From Adiantum capillus-veneris (lineage: Eukaryota; Streptophyta; Polypodiopsida; Polypodiales; Pteridaceae): DNA of 64,000 nucleotides. The stretch covers positions 6,111,501 to 6,175,500 of the forward strand of contig CM043963.1 in NCBI GenBank assembly GCA_014529385.2, written 5' to 3'. This document shows positions 1-11,323 of the stretch, in pieces. The position numbers were made by a program, and so were the translations under genes. Position 1 is the stretch's first letter, and every line of letters starts with the position of its first letter. Below the pieces are notes generated by a model, which saw only the letters and a program-made list of their open reading frames with translations, made no database searches and was not told the DNA's origin.

Positions 1-452
1 AAATATAAAAATGCTTTTCCCCCATACAAAAAGAGGCACAATCATTGATACTTCTCTTGCAGTACTTTCTAATAGTAATGTACATTTATATTACTTCAAA
101 GGTAATACTAAGGTATGGTAGGAAGATTTTATTTATGCATATGAGTTATTATATGAATTATACTTATGCGTCAAAAGTCACAAGATAAATCGTTTAATGC
201 CCATTCCCACTATATACGTGCCACAACACGACAATGCGTAAGGGATTTTTGACCTGATAATGTCTACAATTGATTAGTTAGTTCAATTATATAACTGGCT
301 ATATTAATTTGTTCAATTTACTATGGTTAGTACATTTTAATTTGCTATGTGTCAATTTTTTAAAAAAAGTGGGATTGAAAATGTGTTTTTTCTAATGGAA
401 TTACTAGTGCTAGTGTGTTGTGTTTTAAGAGATTGTGCTCACGAGGACGTTC
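1..452. other. AT-rich left flank, no gene recognised
   Basis: I see no convincing coding sequence here. The stretch is AT-rich, and the only reading frame (347-529) runs into the copia LTR. Together with 5641-5776 it is the site into which copia K inserted. Because a polypurine tract and possible LTR start lie at 5765-5777, this may be the 3' non-coding end of an older plus-strand LTR element. That is inference only. Confidence 0.4.
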
Positions 453-457
453 GCAGT

Positions 458-684
458 TGTTACCATATACATGTGGTAGTGATGTGTGTGAACACACTAG
501 GACCGCCGGGGCATTTTTTCCCTCTTTAGGAGGTTTTTTCCCCCGTGCATTGTATATACGCCCATCACTCTAGGGCTATCTATCTTTCCATTGCACACTA
601 AGTAATATACTCTCTATTGTGTGCCTTGAGCTTCCTTCGTCTTCTCCAAGCTGTGTGTGTTTCTCTGCAACCCTAATTCCAAAA
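458..684 (+). repeat. 5' LTR of copia K
   Basis: This direct repeat matches 5409-5635. It begins TGTTACC and ends CCAAAA, where the 3' copy ends CCAACA. A TATATA stretch lies at about 551-556, a plausible core promoter. The LTR is short, as is common for copia elements. Confidence 0.95.
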
Positions 685-686
685 AT

Positions 687-698
687 TGGTATTAGAGC
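687..698 (+). promoter_or_regulatory. Primer binding site, initiator-Met tRNA type
   Basis: The sequence TGGTATTAGAGC lies two bases after the 5' LTR. It differs by one base from the usual plant iMet primer site TGGTATCAGAGC. Confidence 0.9.
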
Positions 699-1046
699 AG
701 GTCACGTCCTCCCGGGCTTAGTCGCCAGCTGCTCCAGCACACGCCTGCTCACTTTCTCCGATTTCAGTGAGCTTTGGCAAGCGTTCGCAGGTCGACAAAT
801 ATTTTGGGCGAGCTCGAAGAGCTCGGTCTGCTCAGAATTTTGATTTGGGCTCATTTCGGCCTCTGTTTCCACTACGGGCAGTACTACACAGGCTATTTCG
901 TCATTTTGTGCAGATTTTCTGTCAGTGCCGTTTTCTGTATAACAGGTGCCTTATAGTCTTCTACGGTTTGTGCTATATAGCACAAGTTGTTCCCGCTCCA
1001 TTTCTCCTATTTTCGGGCAGTTTTCACATCAGGTGCAGCATTTACC

Positions 1047-4000
1047 ATGGCTGACAACAACAACACAGATGTGTTCAAGATGTTTGCTGCTGAGGACAGG
1101 TTGGATGGGGACAACTACCCTATGTGGGCTTATATGATGCAACACGTTCTTGTGTCAAAAGGTGTCTGGAACATTGTGCAGGGCATTGATGTACGTCCTG
1201 GTTCTGAAGATGTAGGCGATATTGAGGATGTTGCAGGTCTTGCTGCAAGGATTGCAGCTGTTAGAGTTGTTTTGCCTACAGCAGAACAAGCTCGTTGGGA
1301 TGTTAAGGATGCGCAGGCTCATGCATTGATTGCGTTGTCTGTGAAGCGCACCATTATTCCTCACATCCGTTCAGCAAAATCTGCAAAATAGGCTTGGGAT
1401 ATTCTAGCAGGTCTTTATGCAAGCCGCAATGAGGCTAAAATTGCTTTGCTGCGTAAAGAGCTAGAGTCGAAGATTATGCATGAGGAAGATGATATGGACA
1501 CTTTCCTTGCTAGTGTCAAGGATATCAATGAGCAACTCATTTCTGCAGGTGAAGTCATTTCTGACAGTTCCCTTGTGCAGACTGTTCTTGATGCCTTACC
1601 AGATTCCTACCAGACTTTTGCTAGTACTTGGAGACTGATGACCCAAGGAAATCCTGAAGTTGTCAAGTTTGATGCATTATGCACATTGCTGTTGCAAGAG
1701 TCACTTTCTAGAAAAAACAGGACTAGGCAGCGTGCAGTTGAACAGGCTTTTATTGCTTCTCAAAGAAAGGGTGGTAACAGTAATGCAGCCACTTCTTATG
1801 GTTCTGCTGCGAGTGGCAAAAATTCTGTTCCTAATGCTTCTGCTGGCAGCACTTCGTCTGGCAATTCTGGTGATAAGGGCAAAAAGAAGATGCGTTGCCA
1901 TTATTGTAAAGCCAATGATCACTTGATCAAGTCGTGTCCTAAGTTGAAGGCCAAAGAGGCTAAGAAGAAAGAGGGTGGTTCCACTGCAAATGCTGGTTCC
2001 ACTACAAATGCAGCCATTGTTGAGTCTTTTGTGAAAGGAGATTGTGATGCTGATGTTGATGCAGAATGGGCTTTTAGCGCAGAGTGCACTTACAATCCTG
2101 TTGTCCATGATGCATGCTTGTCAGTTGCTGCAGATTCACATGTGTGGTATTTCGACAGTGGTGCTACAAAGCACATTACCTCACATCGTGAATTGTTTAC
2201 CTCTCTCGAGTCTGTCCCTCATGGGAATTCAGTCACTTGTGCCAACAACGCCTCTTATCCAGTTCAGGGAGTTGGAAAGATTGTGCTCACTGCTGCTAAT
2301 GGCAGTTCCTTCACACTTGTTGATGCACTTTATGTACCTGGGATCAAGAAGAATCTCTTGTCTGTATCCGCACTTGCTAGACTTGGACTTGTAGTCAAAT
2401 TTGTGGATGACAGATGTACAGTTCATGATCTCAGTTTTGGTGATGAAATTGTTGCATCTGGGCTTTTGTGCCGTGGGCTGTATAAGCTCACTTTGTATGA
2501 CAAGTGTGGACAAAATTTTGCAAATGATGTTGCAGATTCAAGGGCTATTTCAGATGCAAAACTTTGGCATGCACGTTTTGGTCATCTGAATTTTGCCAGT
2601 TTGCTGCGTTTGCAGAAATCTGATATGGTTGGTTCTTTGCCGCCTCTTGAAGCACCTATCAAACATGTTTGTGAAGGCTGTATTCTGGGTAAAATGCAGC
2701 GTTCTAAGTTTCCAAAGGATGGTTCAGTTAGGGCCACATGCAGGTTGCAGCTTGTGCATAGTGACGTTTGTGGGCCCATGCAAACTCCGTCCTTGGGCAA
2801 TTACCTGTACTTCGTGACTTTCATTGATGATTACTCCAGGCATGCGTGGGTATTTCCGCTTAAAGCGAAGTCCGAAGTTTTTATGTGCTTCAAACAATTT
2901 TTGGCTATGGCTGAAAATGTCTCAAAATGTACTATGGGCACCCTCCGTTCCGATCGAGGGGGGGAGTATATGTCTCATGAATTTAATGCATTTCTGGCTA
3001 GTCGTGGGATAAAACACCAATGTACAGTGCCTTATACACCTCAGCAAAATGGTGTTGCTGAGAGGAAAAACAGGTCACTAACGGAAATGGCACGATGTAT
3101 GGTCAAAAGTCAAGCTTTGCCGCATTCTTTTTGGCTTGAGGCCATCATGTGTGCCACTTATGTACTTAACAGGTGTCCTACGAAAGCTTTGCAGTCTATT
3201 ACTCCATATGAAGCATGGCATGATAGAAAACCTTCTATTGAGCACATGCGTGTTTTTGGCTATTTGGCATATGCTTTGGTGCCACAAGTGCAGCGCAGAA
3301 AATTGGATGATAAGGCTGTCAAATGTATTTTTGTTGGTTATAGTGCTGAAAGCAAAGGTTACAGGTTGTATCATCCGCAAACAAAACGTATTCTGGTTTC
3401 ACGGGATGTAGTGTTTGTGGAAGATTCTGTTCAACCCTTGCTGTCATGTACTAGAGACAGTAATGTAAGCTCACAGGACATTTATGACACTTTGTTGCCT
3501 CTTTTCAGTGGTGGAAATACGAATGTAAGTTCCAATGAGGCAAATGTACAGCCTATGGGGGTTTCTGAAAATGTTTTAGAACAGCCTATTACTGATGCAG
3601 ATGTACTTGATGTACTTGATGAGGAAAGGGCTGAAAATGAGCAGGCTAGAGGTATGCCAAAATGGCTGGTGCACACTTTGCGTGACAATAAATTGGATGC
3701 ACCTTTATCTAGTCGTACTCGTTCAGGCTCTCGCCATGCATCTTATGCATCAGATTGTTATGCTTTGGCTGTGTCTAGTTTACATGATGTTGAGGAGCCT
3801 CTGTCCTTTGATGAAGCACAGAATTCAAAAAATTGGATTGCTGCCATGAAATCAGAATATGATGCACTTATAGAGAATGACACATGGACTTTATGTGATT
3901 TGCCTCCTGGCAAAAAGGCCATTGGTACGAAGTGGGTTTACAAGTTGAAACGCAAGCCGGATGGTGAGATCGATCGCCATAAGGCTCGACTTGTTGCAAA

Positions 4001-5333
4001 GGGTTATGCACAACAAAAAGGCATAGATTATGAAGAGACTTTTGCTCCCACTTGTCGTATGACTACTGTGCGTTTTCTATGTGCATTGGCAGCTCATTTT
4101 GGTTGGGATGTACATCAATCAGACATTGTTACTGCTTTCTTGAATGGTGACATATTTGAGGAAGTTTATGTAACGCAGCCTCGCGGTTTTGTCATAAAAG
4201 GACAAGAGGACAAAGTGTGCAAATGTAAGAAGGCTTTGTATGGGTTGAAGCAATCTCCTCGTGCTTGGTATGAGAAAGCTGACACTCATTTGGTTAAACG
4301 AGGCTTTCGTAACAGTCCAACAGAAAGCACATTGTATGTAAAGCGTGAGGATGATGTATTTCTCATTGTGGTTCTTTATGTTGATGATTTGCTGATCACT
4401 GGACCAAATGAGAGACATATTGCTGAATTTAAGGCTGATTTGAATGCTACTTTCAAGATGAAAGATTTGGGGCTGTTGCATCATTACTTGGGTATACAGT
4501 TTAAGCAGTGTGATGGTGGTATTGCCTTGTGTCAGAAAAGTTACATAGAGACATTGCTATGTAAGTTTGGACTTGAGGATTGCAAACCTATTGCCACTCC
4601 CATGGAAACAGGTTTGAAGTTGAGTCTACATGATGCTGGCGATCCTGCTGATGTCACTCTTTACCAAACTGCTGTTGGTTGCCTCATTTATGTATGCAAC
4701 ACGATACCAGATATTCAGTTTGCAGTCTCGCAGGTCAGCAGATTTATGCATAGCCCAGGGTCTAAGCATTGGCAGGCTGTCAAGAGGATTTTCCGCTACC
4801 TTAGTGGCACTTTACATCTTGGCTTGTTTTATCCCAAGGGGGGATCATTGCCGCCAGACTTACATGCTTTTTCGGACTCAGATTGGGCTGGTTGTTTTGA
4901 CACGCGAGTGTCCACAAGTGGTTTTTGTTTCATGCTTGGCAGTTCATGTATATCATGGTTGAGCAAGAAGCAACCTACTGTGGCCACTTCGAGTTGTGAG
5001 GCTGAGTACAGGGCAGTCTTCACAGCTACGGTTGAGTGCGTATGGCTCAGACGCCTTATGGCTGACTTGGGTGTTGGACAGGACACTGCCAACACTATCT
5101 ACACTGACAGTCAGAGCGCATTGGCAGTTGCGAGGAACCCAGTTTTTCATGCTCACACAAAGCACATTGAGGTGCATTACCACTATGTCAGGGAGAGGCT
5201 CTCAGCAGGAGAGATCAGCTTGGCTTATGTGCCAACACAGGACAACCTTGCAGATCTTTTCACAAAGGCATTGTCTCGTGAGAAGCTTGAAGCTTTCCGC
5301 AAAGCTTTGGGCTTACTCCCCTTTGTGGACTGA
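1047..5333 (+). pseudogene. Copia gag-pol polyprotein, one amber codon
   Basis: The reading frame has 1,428 codons from the ATG in ACCATGG at 1047. TAG at 1389-1391 (codon 115) interrupts it in gag, and the same frame then stays open to 5333. Visible domains are a zinc knuckle with C284, C287, H292 and C297; protease motif DSG at D370; integrase D573, D636 and E672 with the exact 35-residue D-to-E spacing; reverse transcriptase YVDD at 1111; and a C-terminal RNase H. Every catalytic residue that I can check is present. The context after TAG (GCT) is not a readthrough context I know. I read it as a single nonsense mutation in an otherwise functional-looking element. Confidence 0.92.
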
Positions 5334-5397
5334 TCCTGTCCTCAGTTCATGGCACTTCCCTTTACTCATGTGCCAGCTCTCGTTCACCGCATCACTC

Positions 5398-5408
5398 CAG
5401 GGGGGATT
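5398..5408 (+). promoter_or_regulatory. Polypurine tract of copia K
   Basis: CAGGGGGGATT directly precedes the 3' LTR start at 5409. It would prime plus-strand DNA synthesis. Confidence 0.85.
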
Positions 5409-5635
5409 TGTTACCATATACATGTGGTAGTGATGTGTGTGAACACACTAGGACCGCCGGGGCATTTTTTCCCTCTTTAGGAGGTTTTTTCCCCCGTGCA
5501 TTGTATATACGCCCATCACTCTAGGGCTATCTATCTTTCCATTGCACACTAAGTAATATACTCTCTATTGTGTGCCTTGAGCTTCCTTCGTCTTCTCCAA
5601 GCTGTGTGTGTTTCTCTGCAACCCTAATTCCAACA
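5409..5635 (+). repeat. 3' LTR of copia K
   Basis: The repeat is identical to 458-684 except at its penultimate base. It ends CCAACA and is followed by the target duplication GCAGT. Confidence 0.95.
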
Positions 5636-5640
5636 GCAGT

Positions 5641-7404
5641 TAAGGAGAGGAGACAATTATTTTTCAAAGTGTAGCTATAAAGCTAGGAATTGCAGCAGTT
5701 TAAAGAAGTTTATTTACAGTGTCGAAGATATTTTCTTATTCATTGAGGATAACTTCATGTTTCAGTGGGGGAGGAATGTAGACCCCAAGACTTTTTGACA
5801 TTTTGTACCAAACTCGGGTTAATTTGGGATATGCATGGGCATGTTAGAAGCATTTGCATTACAAATTATTGCACATGTATACCTGTTTAACATGATTTGA
5901 TGATGTCGCATATAGATGATAAGATTTTATTTTAAAGCATCTGTTGATGTTTACATTGAAATTTGAATGGTATGTTAGTTCTTTTAAGGAAAGTACATAA
6001 GTTTATGACCTAGTTTGGCCGTTTTCGATTAGGGAGAGGTGTGATGTTTAATGACTGAAGAGAGAGTTTTAGGGGTTTAGTCTGATAAGAGAGATAAATC
6101 AAGTTCAATATTAGCCAAAGTAGATCTTTGAAGTCTCTTGAGTTTGACTTAACTCGTGTTTAATGCATGTTAGTTGGTCAAAGTTGTAAAATCCTAGTGA
6201 GATTTTGAGTTTTCCTTTGAGGAAGGCGGGAAATTTATACAAGCTTTAGTTTAATTATTGTAAAAGCTTCAAAATTTGACTTAAAGACCGAGACAAGGAG
6301 AGAAATGGTGAGAAGGAAGTCAAATAGAGAGATAGAGATCTTGAGTTCAGTTCTCGTCAGATAGATCTTTGAGATCTCGAGGATTGCCCTTATGAAGTTA
6401 AAAACAAACCTTTAAGGGGGGGAGCATGGTCTTAAAAGACCATGGCTTCATATGTTCTATTGACAAAAATCATTGAAAAATACGAGTTTGGATCTTGAAG
6501 GATAGACAAAAACCCTAGCGATGGCCTGAGCGCCTGTCGCTTCTACTCTCGCTCCTTGGCCTCCTTCACACCCGAGGTGAAATGACTTCACCCGGAATCT
6601 CACCCCTGCAAGTCTCTGGACACGAGACCCCATAATATCTGGGCCTTGGGTGCTCTCCCCCACCAAATAGTCATGCAAAGTAACTGACCTTTCTTGCATG
6701 GCAAAGGACTTAATGGATTTGATCTAGGCTCTTTTTCCCCTCATAACCCTTTACTGCTACCTTTCTTCACGGCGATGACCAGCACATCCCCCTCCTTGGC
6801 AGCACTGAAAAGCTTGAAGCTGCAAAGCTACTGAGACATGACCTCGGATTCTTCTCCCAAAAACCAACTCCCCCCCAACATGCAAGGGAACCTATGGGCG
6901 TTGCTGAGGGCCCTGCCAATCCAGCCACCCTTGGCCCTTCCATAGACCCAGGGAGGAAGCAGTGGTGCTGTTGCACGAAGCTGTCAACCGAATGGAGATG
7001 GTAAGCCTTATGTTATTATGCATGCTCTTCAGGTTAGAAAAACTCAGAATGATCTAGAAAGCAGGGCTCTAATTGGGCTTCTTGCCCACCGGCAAATGTC
7101 CTTCGAGGGTGGATTCGTAACCATTGGGGGGAAATAGGTGCAAAAGTGGAGACCATTTAGGCTCTTTCTATAAACCAATATGTTGCCGTGCTTAAGACTG
7201 CAGACATGGTCTTCGAGTGTTAAGCAGAAGCCAATGGCTGCTGTGAAATACCCCCCTCTGCCTCTTTAAATGGAACAAAGATTACAACACCAAGAGGAAC
7301 ACTCCCAGGGGGTTCACCTTACATAGTATGTAACCTATCATGTGAGTTCAACAGAAGGGTATTTAAATCCCTAAAAACTTACAGAAATAAATTTACATAA
7401 GGAT
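5641..7404. other. Non-coding, possible LTR remnant plus LINE 5' region
   Basis: I recognise no gene. After the possible polypurine tract at 5765 the sequence begins TGTAGACCCC, which could be an LTR start, but no second copy lies in the window to prove it. From about 6480 the base composition becomes richer in GC, and an ATG at 6776 opens a short broken frame. This may be the upstream part of LINE ORF1, but I could not connect it to the recognisable domain at 7405. Confidence 0.35.
5765..5776 (+). promoter_or_regulatory. Candidate polypurine tract before an unproven LTR
   Basis: GTGGGGGAGGAA is followed by TGTAGACCCCAAG. The form is that of a gypsy polypurine tract and LTR start. No matching LTR is present in the window, so this stays tentative. 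Confidence 0.35.
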
Positions 7405-8334
7405 ATGTTTTTTACAGACCTCAAAAAAATTTACAAATTTAAAAGAAAAGGGTTCATTATATTGCCTAGAAAATTCACAGAATTGGGATTTTCAAAAAAG
7501 AGCTTGAACGCACGTGATATAGTGTTCTTAGATATAGTGAACCCCCTGGGGGACCACTTCCCAGTTTGGATAGAGTTCCCGAATCTTCCTCTTCATTATC
7601 ATAACCATCTCCGAGTCATTGGTGCACAGCTAGGCAAGGTGTTGGGTGGCTGACCCAGAGGAAACTATATCCTGTCATGGCACTCACAGGCCCTTATTGC
7701 AATGGATATTTCAGTGGAGCTTCCACAATCCTTGGTGATCGCCCTTGATGACGGAGAGTAATTTGAGCAACCCTTAAGTTACAAATATCTCCCAAACGCC
7801 TGTTTCCACTGCGGAATGAAGGGCCATTTTGTTAGGGATTGCCCTATGAAGAACCCTAAACCAGCTTAGGTCTCTCCTAACATAGCCAACAACGAGGGCA
7901 GCACTCAGGCACCCCCTCCAGCTTCCGTACCTCAGCCTCCCAAGACAGAGAAACTAGTGGCTCCTAAACCACAAGTCGATAGAGGAAAATCTTGGGCCCC
8001 CAATAGGTTTTCCTTGCTCGCATCACTACCATAGTGGGAAGATTATGAGGTGGTAGAGTCCCTTGACCTCGACTCAGAAGAAGAAGATGACGTTGACACA
8101 AGGCTTGAAAGTCAAGTGAATTAGGCCGATTATACCATAGCCATTGACTAATACAAGTCCTCCCCTAGCATTGAGCACAACGAAGAGAACATAGCCCCTT
8201 GACAAAAGGTTTCGATCAAGACAGGCCCATCCCCCATGGAGGTTCAGAAAGACAACAAAAGGGCGCACACTTTAGTGTCACAGGCCTCTCCAAGAGCCCA
8301 GTCCAAAAACCGTAAAGACAGACGTAATCAATGA
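7405..8334 (+). pseudogene. LINE ORF1 remnant (DUF4283-like region plus CCHC knuckle)
   Basis: One frame runs through several stops (for example TGA after codon 82, then TAA and TAG). It encodes a PVWIEFPNLPL motif typical of the DUF4283 domain in plant LINE ORF1 and zinc-knuckle proteins, then a perfect CCHC knuckle CFHCGMKGHFVRDC at 7801-7842, then a proline-rich and acidic tail. The frame ends in TGA at 8332-8334. Plant L1-type ORF1 proteins bind the element RNA; this copy is decayed. Its 5' end is uncertain, and what follows confirms the LINE assignment. Confidence 0.75.
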
Positions 8335-8370
8335 TGAAAATCGTGTCTTGGAATATTAAGTGTCTCTTGC
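8331..8370 (+). pseudogene. Start of LINE ORF2 (endonuclease), truncated
   Basis: ATGATG at 8331 overlaps the ORF1 stop as ATGA and opens with MKIVSWNI. That is the conserved start of the apurinic-endonuclease domain of plant LINE ORF2. After about a dozen codons the sequence switches to the LTR repeat that also ends at 18760. The rest of ORF2 is absent from the window. Confidence 0.75.
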
Positions 8371-8712
8371 AGAGGGGTTTAGAGGTAGGGTTTTGAGTGT
8401 AGAGGCTTAAGAACATGTGTATCCTAGTGAGGGGATGGTGTTCCTTGAGTTTCATATGATTGTGGCATGATTTGATGGGTTTCCTTCCGTTGTGTGTATG
8501 TGGCTTAGGTGGTGTAGTTGAGAGCAGTGAGACTCTAGATTGTGGTTTAGTTGGCCTTACAGAGTCTTGTATGTGTAGGATGGTCTCAGCCTGACAAGCT
8601 AAAGAGATTTCCTCCGTGTGCCTATCGTGTTACCTGTGTCCTCGATGGAAATTATGTTGATCTAGGTTGTGTTGCAAGCACTTTATGGGTGGTGTGATTC
8701 GCTCTCGCAACA
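8371..8712 (+). repeat. Truncated 5' LTR of the gag-PR-WVPK element
   Basis: About 340 bp match the last part of the 3' LTR (from about 18420) with roughly 93-95% identity by eye. Both end in CAACA. The first 600 bp of the LTR are missing and replaced by LINE sequence. The exact breakpoint is blurred within 8366-8375. Confidence 0.88.
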
Positions 8713-8713
8713 T

Positions 8714-8732
8714 TGGCGTCGTTGCCAGGGAT
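8714..8732 (+). promoter_or_regulatory. Primer binding site, tRNA-Asp/Athila type
   Basis: TGGCGTCGTTGCCAGGGAT begins two bases after the LTR end. From memory it resembles the tRNA-Asp primer site of Athila elements with two substitutions. This supports the LTR boundary. Confidence 0.7.
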
Positions 8733-9257
8733 ACAAGGACTTAGGTACATATTCCTACTAACACTCATGTGATGGGTTGCTTGCTTTAGTTTTGGCTAAA
8801 GAAATCATTTTTCTAAAGTGGATCCAAAAGAGGTTATTTCGAGATCAAGTGGATAGCTAGGAAGCGTGTGTCTCGCCGAGGGTCTGCGATTAGGAAAATT
8901 TAGTTAGGATTTGTAGATTAGAGTAGTTGTTGGTGGTCGAGTGGTTTGTGAGGTGATAAAAGCGTTTGCTAGTCCGTGTGTGACATTGAAGCGTTTTTCT
9001 ACTCATAGATGTAAAACCCCATATGATTGATAGGAGTACCTTTAGGTAAATGATTTGATTTTGATCTAGAGCTATTCATCATTGATCTATTTGCTAAGTG
9101 CTTGTTTCCCATTTATATTCACTGAAACGTATGCTTTTGAGAGTAAAAATGCACAAAACAGTTTTCTGTGGATAGTTTTTCATGATTGATTGATGATGAG
9201 CATATAAGAGGGCATGTGCAAGGGTTTTATGTACAAAAACTGTAATTCTGTAAACTT

Positions 9258-10948
9258 GGAGATTATACACGTATAATGTCTCAAGGGGCATCTAGAGACC
9301 AAATTTGAAAAATTTGACTACACGAGAGTGTTCAAAACGGGGGTTTTACCCTAAGTACACATTGAAACTAGAGTTTTGACCAACTCTTGACACCCAAAAG
9401 GCAAAAGATGGAGTGTCAAAAATGGGAAAAAGAGAAACTTGAGATTCTGAGCGCATTTTTGCATGAAAATTGGTAGAATTGCTTGAAAACTAGTGCTAGA
9501 TACTTGGAGATGCCTATGAATGAATTATGTCCAAAATTTCATCAGCATAGATCATACACATATGATGTCTAAAGGGTGATTCTGGCACCCAAAATGAAGT
9601 TTTGACATTATACCCATCTTCTGTATGTTGTGTTGAGCACATACACCAATTTCATGTCATTTGGACATATAGATTGAGAGTTAAGGGCATTTTACTCTTT
9701 TAGGAGATTTCCTTATCAAAAGTGATGATTTTGTGTAATTTTGACATCCAAAAATTGTTATGAGAACATATTCTTGTTCCACACACTAAGGCGCACCTCT
9801 GGTAGAAACAGAGTTGAATTCTGACCACTTGGACATTATACACGTATGATGTCTTAAAGGCCAGATCTGGAGTCAAAAGTTACTTCTGAGTGTACCCTTG
9901 TGATCTACAGCATTTAGGAATCATATAGACCAAATTTCATCAAATTTGAAGCATTTTTGGGCTTGCAAAGACCATAAGACGCATCTAGGCAAGTGAATGC
10001 CTGTATTGGCCATAACTTGCACAAAAATTGGTCAAATTCAATTCTGAAACTTGCTGTGAGTTGCCATTATAGAGAGAAACCTCTTGAGTGAAATTCACTT
10101 CATTTTTACCAGTTAGACATCATACACGTAGGATGTCTAAAGGGCACTTTTAGAGAGCATACCAGGGTGTTAAGCACCACAAGACAAGCTCACAGACCAA
10201 ATTCTGTCAAAATCTGAGCACATAGACTTTATACGCGTATGATGTCTCAAGGCCAAATCTGAAAGTCAAATTTCAATTTTGACCACATAGGGGGTTGGGA
10301 AATGATGTTTTAACCTTTCTTGCAAAATTTCATCTCATTTGGATACATACTTTTGCAGTTAAAGAGAATTTTGTAGATACAATATTGAAAAGTTAAAAAA
10401 GAGGTGATTTTGAGCAATTTTGACATCCAAAATTTGTTGTAATCACATATTCTTGTTGTATGTATCAAGCAGTACCTTGGGTAGAAATCTAAGTGAATTC
10501 TGAGCCAAAAGACTTTATACGCGTATGATGTCTCATAGGCCAAATTTGGGTCAAATCAGACATTTGAGTATACCTCAGTGTCCTAGAGCATAAAAGAAAT
10601 CCCTAGCTAAAATTTCATAGAATTTGGAGCTTATTTGGGCTTGCAAAGAGCAAAAGACAGAAAATTGCAGATTCAGGCTTGTATTGGTCTTAATTTGCTC
10701 AAAAAATGTCCAAATTGAATTCTGAAACTTGCTAAGAGTTGCTTGAGTGATAAGCAATCAGTAAAACAAAAGTCACCTCATTCTGCCACAAAAGACATTA
10801 TACGCGTAAAATGTCTCAAATGTCAAAATAAAGGTTAAATTCACAAACTGAAACTTGCAAGTGGTAGAGGACATGAAGGAGAGCTCACATACCAGATTTT
10901 GTCAAATTTTGAGCACGTAGACATTATATGCATATGATGTCTCAAGTG
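9258..10948. repeat. Leader with eight near-palindromic motifs in divergent ~680-bp tandem units
   Basis: A motif with core TATACGCGTAT, flanked by GACAT on the left and ATGTCTCAAGG on the right, recurs near 9260, 9551, 9831, 10115, 10224, 10512, 10792 and 10919. Spacings are 291, 280, 284, 109, 288, 280 and 127. The interval sequences also align at an offset of about 673-681 (for example 9720 onward with 10400 onward). The array is thus a diverged tandem duplication with three motifs per unit. It lies between the primer site and gag, where packaging, dimerisation or transcriptional signals of retroelements are usually found. Its function is unknown. 8733-9257 and 10949-11323 contain nothing else I recognise. 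Confidence 0.85.
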
Positions 10949-11323
10949 TCAAAGTAGAGGTCAAAAGTTACATCTGAGCTCACAAAAGTGTTAAGCACTA
11001 TAAAGTAAGCCTAGTGACCAAGTTTCAACAAATTTGGGTCACATTTGGTCAACAAGCAAAAATCCTTGATCCTGAAACTGTTTTGAGTGATGTTTCAAGT
11101 GCAGTTCACCAAAACTGCTCTAACTTTTGATAGAGAACTCCAAATTGAGTCAAGTATAGCCAGGAGAAAAGCTTGTGGGAAATAGGACACACCAGCAGGT
11201 TTCCTAAATCCAAACTTTTAGGGTACCCAGAACTAGTTTGTAGAGACCAAAAGACTCACAAATTCCTGACTTCTGAGAGACCTAATCAAGGGCAAAAAGG
11301 GATAAGTTGCACTAAGCACCAAG

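Larger units (their letters stand above)
458..5635 (+). mobile_element. Young Ty1/copia LTR retrotransposon (family K), complete with TSD
   Basis: The element is complete: two 227-bp LTRs starting TGTTACC, a 5-bp target duplication GCAGT at 453-457 and 5636-5640, an iMet-type primer site, one gag-pol reading frame and a polypurine tract. By eye the LTRs differ at one base only (683 versus 5634, which turns the terminal CA of the 5' LTR into AA). This implies recent insertion. The leader 699-1046 has no other feature that I recognise. A single in-frame stop in gag is the only visible coding lesion. The order protease, integrase, reverse transcriptase, RNase H is the copia order. Confidence 0.95.

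Noticed and set aside
1389-1391. TAG in copia K gag as programmed readthrough
   Set aside because: The following bases do not match a readthrough context I know, and copia elements normally have no stop here. Nonsense mutation is simpler.
9258-10948. Regularly spaced repeats that might suggest a CRISPR array
   Set aside because: Spacings are 110-290 bp, the intervals themselves repeat, and the host is a plant. It is part of a retroelement leader.
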